Shown here: piece after piece, positions 57,184 through 64,000 of the stretch
How positions within the stretch are numbered: position 1 is the stretch's first letter
Layout: every line of letters begins with the position of its first letter
Origin: Chamaecyparis obtusa
Lineage: Eukaryota; Streptophyta; Pinopsida; Cupressales; Cupressaceae
DNA length: 64,000 bases
Assembly: GCA_027943335.1 (NCBI GenBank)
Contig: BSBK01003256.1
Span: 2,481,001-2,545,000, forward strand
Direction of reading: 5' to 3'
Translations under genes and position numbers: made by a program
The notes under the pieces: generated by a model
What the model saw: the letters and a program-made list of their open reading frames with translations, nothing else
The model's database searches: none
What the model was told of the DNA's origin: nothing

Positions 57184-57198
57184 ATCTCCCTCTTTGGC
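57184..57198 (-). other. Polypurine tract of element M
   Basis: On the minus strand this reads GCCAAAGAGGGAGAT next to LTR start TGTTGGAAAC, preceded by TTGCCATCAAT. Confidence 0.9.
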
Positions 57199-57515
57199 AT
57201 TGATGGCAACACAATATATCATAGCATAAGAAATTTGAAAGAGTTAGCTCGGTTCAGATTCAAATCTCCCTCTGTCAGCAAACTTCCTATATCCTGAAAA
57301 TTCTTCCTTCTGACTATTGAAAATTTCTTGAAAATAATAGCAAAGACATAGCAAACACTCCCTCTTTGACAACACATGCCAAAGACAATTCACATATTAC
57401 CGGTGAAAATTAATATACCTCAAGTACTGATTCATATGCAATGATTCCTTTAATATGCTGCATCAACAAGTTGATTTTCAATCATGTTCTGGTTGATGCA
57501 TCACTAAAACTATAT
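57199..57515 (-). other. Element M 3' untranslated region
   Basis: About 315 bases between pol and the PPT. It contains two further PPT-like words (minus strand AAAGAGGGAGTG near 57358 and ACAGAGGGAGATTTG near 57266). No ORF. Confidence 0.6.
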
Positions 57516-60500
57516 TTAGTGAGCCTCAGATAAGGGAATGACCCCTAACTTACCTCTTAGATACACAAATGCATCCTTAGGTAATGGTTTGGTAAAAATG
57601 TCTGCAATCTGTTCTTTTGTATGAATATATTCTAATCTGATTTCCTTGTCCTGCACCAATTCTCTGACAAAGTGATATTTAATAGCAATGTGCTTGGTTT
57701 TGGAATGCATCACTGGATTCTTAGAAATGTTTATTGCACTGGTATTGTCACAAAATATAACAACTGGTTCTTTGATTTCAACCTTCATACCTTCTAATAG
57801 CTGTTTAAACCAAACAATATTTGAACAGTTTACTGCAACAGCAACATATTCTGCTTCAGCTGTGGATTGAGATGTGCAATTCTGCTTTTTACTAGTCCAG
57901 GATACCAGTCTTTTTCCAAGAAAAAATGCTCCACCACTTGTGCTTTTTCTGTCATCAATGTTTCCTGCCCAATCAGCATCAGTAAACACTTTCAAGTCTA
58001 GATTTCCTCCAAATTTATACCACAAACCATATTCTTCAGTTCCTCTTAAGTATCTTAAGATTCTTTTGATTGCCATCATTTGATTTTCCTTCGGTTTTGC
58101 TGAGAATCTAGCTACTATACCGACTGCTAAGGCAATATCAGGTCTTGTATGTACTACATACTGCAATTTTCCAATCATAGATCGGTATAGGGTCTGATCA
58201 ACTTCTTTTGAATCATCATTTTTGGTAAGTTTTAGTCTAGTACACATGGGTGTACCAACTGGTTTTGAATCTTCCATACCAAACTTCTTAAGTATCTCCT
58301 TAATGTATTTGGATTGAGTAATGTATATAACATTCTTGCTTTGCTGAATTTGAAGACCAAAAAAGAATTTTATTAAACCAAACATAGACATTTCAAATTC
58401 TCTGTTCATTTGCTCTGAAAATTCTTTGCATTGATCCTCATTTCCTGTAAATATAGTATCATCCACAAATATTTCTGCCAATACAATTTTGTCATCCGGT
58501 CCTTCTTTAATATACAGATTGCTGTTATCATTAGCTCTTTTGAAATTAATCTGAATCAAATAGTTATGGAGTCTTTCATACCATGCTCTAGGAGCTTGTT
58601 TTAAACCATACAATGCTTTGTGTAACCTGCAGACCATGTCCCTTTTATCTGGATCAACAAAACCTTCAGGTTGTTCAATGTAGACTTCTTCATCAAGAAT
58701 TCCATTGAGAAATGCAGATTTTATATCCATCTGATATACCTTAAATCCTTTGTGTGCTGCATAAGCAAGTAGAGTTCTTACACCTTCTAATCTTGCAATA
58801 GGAGCAAAAGTTTCTCCATAATCTATACCTTCTTCTTGAGAGTAACCTTTACATACCAGTCTAGCTTTGTTTCTAGATACTTGACCATCTTCATTCAGCT
58901 TATTTCTGAATACCCATTTTGTTCCAATTACATTCTTATCTTTAGGTCTAGGTACAAGAGTCCAAGTTTTTTTCTTTTGTATTTGTTCTAATTCTTCATT
59001 CATTGCTTCAATCCAACTTTCATTCTCCAATGCATCTTTGATATTTCTAGGTTCAAAATCAGTAAGCAGACATGTACCTTTTAGCTTGCTTCTTGTCATA
59101 GTACCATCTGATTTGTTTCCAATGATTTGGTCTAGTGTATGATGTCTTCTGACATATTTGGCTAGTATAGGTTCCTTTCCTTTTGAATGATTCATGCTGT
59201 TGTCTTCTAGGATCTCTTCTTCAGGTTGCTCGGGTTTGGTAGATATTTGCTCGGTAACTTCAGGCTGAGACTCGGTCTGAATTTCTTCCTGTGACTCGGT
59301 TTGAACTTCTTCTTGTGACTCGGTAACTGTGCTCGGCTCAGTAGATATAGTTTCCTTACTGATAGTTGTGTCTGCCAATGTTTCAGGTTCAATGTAAACG
59401 AATCTTCTGTAGTTCTCAGGTTCCCTTTTGCTTTCTTCCTCAGTCTTTTCTGCAAACTCATCAAATTTTACATGTATACTTTCTATGACTTTGTGAGTAG
59501 ATAAGTTCAGACATTTGTATGCCTTGCTTTTGCTAGAATATCCTAGGAATATTCCTTCATCACTTTTCACATCAAATTTATTTCTTCTGGATTCTTTTAA
59601 GATATAACACTTGCTACCAAATATTTTCATGTAACTTACATTAGGTTTATAGCCATACCATAATTCATAAGGAGTTTTGAATGTGTCTTTCTTCAGTTGT
59701 ACTCGGTTCAAGGTATGAACTGCAGTGCTGATAGCTTCCTTCCAGTACTTTATAGCAATGTTCTTTTCTATCATTAGAGTCCTTGCACAATCCATAATAG
59801 ATCTGTTTCTTCTTTCTGCTATTCCATTCTGCTCAGGAGTTCTAGGAGCTGATACCTGTCTTTTGATTCCTCTTTCAATGCAGAAGTTGTTAAAATCATG
59901 GGAGATGAATTCGCCACCTCTGTCTGATCTTAAGCATTTCAATCTTTTCCCTGTTTCTTTTTCTACTCTTGCTAAGTACCATTTGAACTTTTCAAATGCT
60001 TCTGATTTTTCTCTTAAATACATAACAGTCATCATTCTAGAATAATCATCAACAAAAAGAATAAAGAATTTATCTCCAGTATAGCTTTGTATTCCAATAG
60101 GTCCACATAAATCAGTATGCACAATTTCCAAAATTTCTTTAGACTGATAGTTCTTACTCTTGAAACTAGTTTTACTCATTTTGCCAATCTGACAATTCTT
60201 ACATAGACCAGTGTCAGGTTTCTTCAAAGTAGGAATGCCTCTAACCTTCTTGAATTTGCTTATTTTTATCATGTTATCAAAATTCACATGACATAACCTT
60301 TTGTGCCATAGCCAACTTTCTTCTATTTGAGCAACAAAGCATGAATATTCACTAAGATCAAGATAAAATAAGTTACCTTTTGTTTGTTTGCCTGATCCAA
60401 TGAGTTTTCCTTTTCCATCCAGCAGTCTTGCTTGACCATTCATGAATTCAACCTTGAAACCAGTGTTGATTAGCTATGCTACACTTAAAAGATTATGTTT

Positions 60501-61742
60501 TAGTCCTTCAACCCAATAAGCATTATCACATATGAGTTCTTTGGTTAAAGAGATTGTTCCTTTTCCTTTTATACAACAAGGTTCATTGTTTCCAAATCTT
60601 ACATTACCACTATCACAGTCTTCTAGATATTCAAATTTTGTCTTGTCACCAGTCATGTGGTGTGAACATCCGCTGTCTATTATCCATATATCATCTTTGC
60701 TTATATGAGAAATAAGTGCCATCTTATCTTCATCATCATCAGATTCATCTTTTATAGCAATAAAGACAATTTCTTCTTCACTATCATCAGAATCTTTAGC
60801 CATAAAACATGATTTCTTACCTTTATCCTTGTATGATTTGAAATTCTTTTTGCCATAGTACTTGTGACTTCTCTTTTCTTCTTTGACTTGCTTGTTTGGG
60901 CACCTAGCTGCAATATGTCCAATTTCTTCACATGAAAAATAGATTAAAGGAGTTTTACCTTTATATTTACCTTTCCCTCTAGAGTACTTCTTTGCAAGTA
61001 ATGCTTCTACAATTTCGAGATCACTATCAGAACTTTCTTCTGATTCTTCTTCACTGTCTGACTGAACTTCTTTAATTTTCTTGTTCTTCTTTAGTGAAAC
61101 CTTGGCCTCAAATGCTGATTCAATATTTTTGGAACTAGGAACATAGTTATCATAGTTGTCTAATTCAAAAGCTGTCAATCTTCCAACTAAAGCATCCAAA
61201 GTTATATTGTGGTTTGTTTCACATCTTCTTTCTTGAATAGCTGATACTCTTATTGCATAGATAGGGAGTAGTGTTCTGAGTACCTTACTTATAACAGTCT
61301 CATCTGAGATTGTTCCTCCAGAAGCTCTAATTGCACTTACACTTGCTTTGATTCTTTCAACATATTTTGCAATGTTTTCATCTTCCTTCATATTCATCTT
61401 GTCAAACTGTCCTCTTAGGCTTTCTGCTTTGGCTCTTTTCACATTTGCATCACCACCATATATTTTCTTCAGTGCCACCCACATTTCATATGCAGTGGTG
61501 TAGTCTTTAATATCATCAAATTCTTCATAGCTGAGAGCAGATGCAATGTCTATCATCATGGTGTTGTGAGTCTTTTTATCTGCAATGTCTTCAACAGTTA
61601 ATGCACCATTAGGAATTGTGTATTCTTCATCAATGTATTTGCATCCTGAATCACCAATGGAAGCTAGATGAAGTCGCATGAGACCTTGCCATGCTGAAAA
61701 GTTATCTCTGTTGAGCTTTGGAATTTCCCTCTTGTAAGACAT
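57516..61742 (-). pseudogene. Copia M gag-pol polyprotein, one nonsense codon
   Basis: The ATG at 61742 (MSYKREIPKLNRDN) gives a 1409-codon frame broken only by TAG at 60474-60476, in HNLLSVA*LI, where relatives have Gln: one C-to-T change. Gag spans residues 1-250. The zinc knuckle at 60901-60945 reads YFSCEEIGHIAARC, with its first Cys replaced by Tyr. Protease WIIDSGCSHHMTGD is near residue 355. Integrase: HHCC finger ([11 protein letters not shown]...CKNCQIGK), then [16 protein letters not shown] and IAERRNR, so all three catalytic residues are kept. [16 protein letters not shown] to the active site [10 protein letters not shown]. RNase [31 protein letters not shown]. The end is SEAH at 57519. 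Length is normal for a copia polyprotein. Other copies in the genome may lack the stop. Confidence 0.94.
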
Positions 61743-61790
61743 CCTGATCTTTAGCTTAGGTCCTTGAAACCCTTCCTGCAAGCACCAAAT

Positions 61791-61804
61791 GCTCTGATAC
61801 CAAT
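61791..61804 (-). other. Primer-binding site of element M
   Basis: On the minus strand this reads ATTGGTATCAGAGC, complementary to initiator tRNA-Met, next to the 5' LTR. Confidence 0.9.
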
Positions 61805-63013
61805 TGATGGTATATGGATGAAGTGACTGAGAGGGGGGGGGTGAATCAGTCAACTATAAAAACACTTCATAATTAATTCTTTGCAGATCCCTTAGGATAT
61901 CTTAACAATGTTATCTGTTTTAGCACTCGGTAAATAGATTGCAGTAACTTTGAAGATGCAGAAAGTATTAGCAATATTATCTTTAGATATTCATCAGCAC
62001 ATGTATATGATTGAGAAAGCAATTAAGAACACAAGAGACACAAGATTTAACATGGAAACCCAATATGGGAAAAACCACCAATGTATCTAGATACTGATTT
62101 TCACTTTTCTGAAGTGATGCCCGGTTAGAAGCCAACCTGGTAAAAGGTTACAAAACACACTGTTAGGTGTGACCTTGTTAGAGGATTTAAAACACCCTGC
62201 TAGGAGTGGCCTGGTAAGAGGTCTTGAAAACAATTCAATGGAATTGTCACCTTGTTAGAGGATTTACATTATGGTTGTTAAACCAACTCGGTTAAGAGAT
62301 TTAGAATTCACTGTTACAATGATAAGAAGGTAACAATGAAAAAGTGACCTGTATAATAATGCAACTATCTTGCTGATTACAGATCTCTGTTCTGCATAAG
62401 TCTGATCCTTTCTGATCGAATAATTCTCTGCTGCTCCTCAAGGATATCTGAACATCCTTCACAAATTTGCATATACCTTTCCTTCTTTTCTTCTGTAAAT
62501 CTTCTGCTGTGTGTATATTTATTTTTCACATTTGACCTTTTATTTATATGATTTTGGATTTGTCAAATCGACATTATTTAGTATAACAGTCGGCTAAATT
62601 AAGAAAACTCTAAAAGTCCTTCAAGGGCCGATAGTACTCGGTGACCATAACTTTCTATAATCTTTCGGTGATCAAGGGAACTCGGTAAACACCGACAATC
62701 CTTAACCTTTGATAACCGACTGAACTCGGTAAACACTATCTTTTCTTCGATGACCGACTGAACTCGGTAAACACTATCTTTTCTTCGATGACCGATTGAA
62801 CTCGGTAAACACTATCTTTTCTTCGATGACCGACTGAACTCGGTAAACACTATCTTTCTTTGATAACCGAGTGGACTCGGTAAGCACTAATATTCCTATC
62901 TGGCAGACCGACTGAACTCGGTAGGAACTGATTGCTGCGGACTATGACATAGTGTGACATCAAAGACAATACATAATTGAGTAGCAATTTCTTTCAGACA
63001 ATTGTTTCCAACA
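61805..63013 (-). repeat. 5' LTR of element M
   Basis: 1209 bp, plus-strand TGATGGTATATGG to TGTTTCCAACA. TATA box at 62541-62548 (minus strand). Hairpin at 61824-61852. Confidence 0.95.
62711..62896 (-). repeat. 38-bp tandem repeats in the 5' LTR of M (U3)
   Basis: Five units start near 62711, 62749, 62787, 62825 and 62862, the same array as at 56881. In this copy the third unit keeps ACTCGGT, where the 3' LTR has ACTCGAT. Confidence 0.9.
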
Positions 63014-63018
63014 CACAA

Positions 63019-63989
63019 GTGAAGTTATGCAGACGCTATTCACAAGTAGTAGTTCCCTATGTTTGTTTAGCATAGTCAACATAGATTTTATTGGTTCTTG
63101 AGTTGCACCTATCTTTATGGTATGCACCCTTGGAGTTAAGCTTAGAGATGAGTTGTTGATGTTCAATTAAGAGTGCATGAGTTAATTCATCTTGTAGAGA
63201 AAGTTCCAGTTGTTTTGGTAGAGCCGACAGTGTGTAGCATGCATCTTCAATTATCTAATTTAGATAGGTCACAGATTATGTTGCATGCATAATGGAGCCA
63301 ATAGAATGTTTTTTGGAGTTTATTATGGTTTCTCTATTATGATTTCAAGTTGGTTCTAATAGGCTGACCTAATCATATCATTTAGAGGAAAGATATTTAT
63401 AGGTAGTCATTTGTGATTGCTAAAGTGTGGTTCATGGTTGATTAAGTAGAGTAGAGCAGAGTGTGTGAAGTGTTGAGCCATCAGAAGAAGGTCAATGTGA
63501 CCAAGTAGAATATATGTTCTATTCATTGGAACTGATCCAGACAGCAGGTCAAAGCGTAGTTCACCAAGATCTAGATATAGTGTGTATCTATTATTCAAAA
63601 GGTTGTAGCCTTTGACCCTTTGAGTAGTGAGCTCTCGGACAGTGCATCCTCTTCCCTAATAGGGAAAATTATAAAAGACTCCTAACAGGGTCTGACCCTT
63701 AACCAGGTCTACTGTACTTCATATATTGTAAAGCTACTCCTAACAGGGTAAAGGATCTTCTAACAAGGATCATTATACACTAGTACAAAATATTAGTGGG
63801 TATCAAGTCCCATCGGGGTTTTTACCTATTTGGGTTTCCCCCTAACCAAAATATTCATGTTGTGTTCATGTGTTATTTCATTGTGTTTATGCTTTATGTT
63901 TAAGTATACTTAATTGGATAAAGAATTGAAACTTGTAGATAATTGATTCACCCCCCCCTCTCAGTTATCTCTTGGGACTATTCCTAACA
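63019..63989 (+). repeat. 3' LTR of L, second piece
   Basis: 971 bases that complete L's LTR after element M, ending TTCCTAACA, followed by TSD CTCGA (63990-63994). The hairpin is at 63941-63966 (AATTGA/TCAGTT; C-to-T gives a tolerated U-G pair). Confidence 0.94.
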
Positions 63990-64000
63990 CTCGACACAAA

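Larger units (their letters stand above)
55976..63013 (-). mobile_element. Copia element M, almost intact
   Basis: A 7038-bp minus-strand copia in L's 3' LTR. The 5' LTR is 61805-63013 (1209 bp), the 3' LTR 55976-57183 (1208 bp), the PBS 61791-61804 and the PPT 57184-57198. The TSD is TACAA (55971-55975) and CACAA (63014-63018), with one transition. The LTRs differ at roughly two dozen positions (about 2% by eye), the lowest in the window. The gag-pol frame has a single stop. It is the youngest element here, and its family is the best local candidate to supply enzymes to B, E and J. Confidence 0.95.
49884..63989 (+). mobile_element. Copia element L (contains element M)
   Basis: A full-length plus-strand copia with perfect TSD CTCGA (49879-49883 and 63990-63994). 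The 5' LTR is 49884-51187 (1304 bp). The 3' LTR is 55643-55975 plus 63019-63989 (1304 bp including one TSD copy), split by M. PBS and PPT are present. A gag-pol frame (51244-55357) has about ten stops. The LTRs differ at about 11% over the first 150 bases by eye, so it is older than M. Its Gag resembles that of element A. Confidence 0.94.

Overview
This window is plant nuclear DNA made almost entirely of nested LTR retrotransposons. The evidence is plant Ty1/copia and Ty3/gypsy polyproteins, initiator-tRNA-Met primer-binding sites, a CACTA-type transposase remnant and AT-rich spacers. The long, strongly nested and partly decayed elements suggest a large-genome plant. A gymnosperm is my guess from overall style and is not proven. 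I see no intact host gene, rRNA, tRNA gene or CRISPR array. The only possible host sequence is one 126-bp exon-like stretch at 20836-20961.

Left block (1-18240). Position 1 cuts a minus-strand copia element (A). Then comes a plus-strand LTR fragment (1640-2264). A CACTA transposase remnant (minus strand, 2265-2711 plus 17918-18240) is split by a gypsy chromovirus, C (2712-17912, target-site duplication GCTAG). C's reverse-transcriptase gene is split by element B (5483-14734, TSD TCATG). B has LTRs, PBS and PPT but no pol. B's second gene is in turn split by a 950-bp terminal-inverted-repeat element (9822-10771).

Middle and right block (about 22270-64000). A decayed gypsy of the Tat type with a second RNase H (G) is the base layer and has taken several insertions: F, a gag-protease-only gypsy (23717-34954, TSD TATCT), which holds E (23781-31011, TSD AACAC) inside one LTR; H, a copia with a large 5' deletion (35282-39171, TSD CATAT/CGTAT); J (42399-49622, TSD CCATA); and L, a full-length decayed copia (49884-63989, TSD CTCGA), which holds M (55976-63013, TSD TACAA/CACAA), an almost intact young copia, in its right LTR.

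The most interesting content is a shared design in B, E and J. All three are LTR elements of about 7-9 kb with no protease, integrase or reverse transcriptase. Each carries the same two genes in the same order. Gene 1 is a coiled-coil protein with four or five CCHC zinc knuckles. Gene 2 is a roughly 1000-residue protein of unknown function with three conserved blocks and a C-terminal helical region. Gene 2 seems to have its own promoter: a TATA-like box lies about 200 nt upstream of its ATG in all three. Their PPT and LTR ends match those of the copia elements H, L and M, so they are probably moved by copia enzymes. A second shared feature is a short hairpin (stem ACTGA/TCAGT, C-rich loop) near the 3' end of all copia-type LTRs here. 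Its outer stem bases change in compensating pairs between families.
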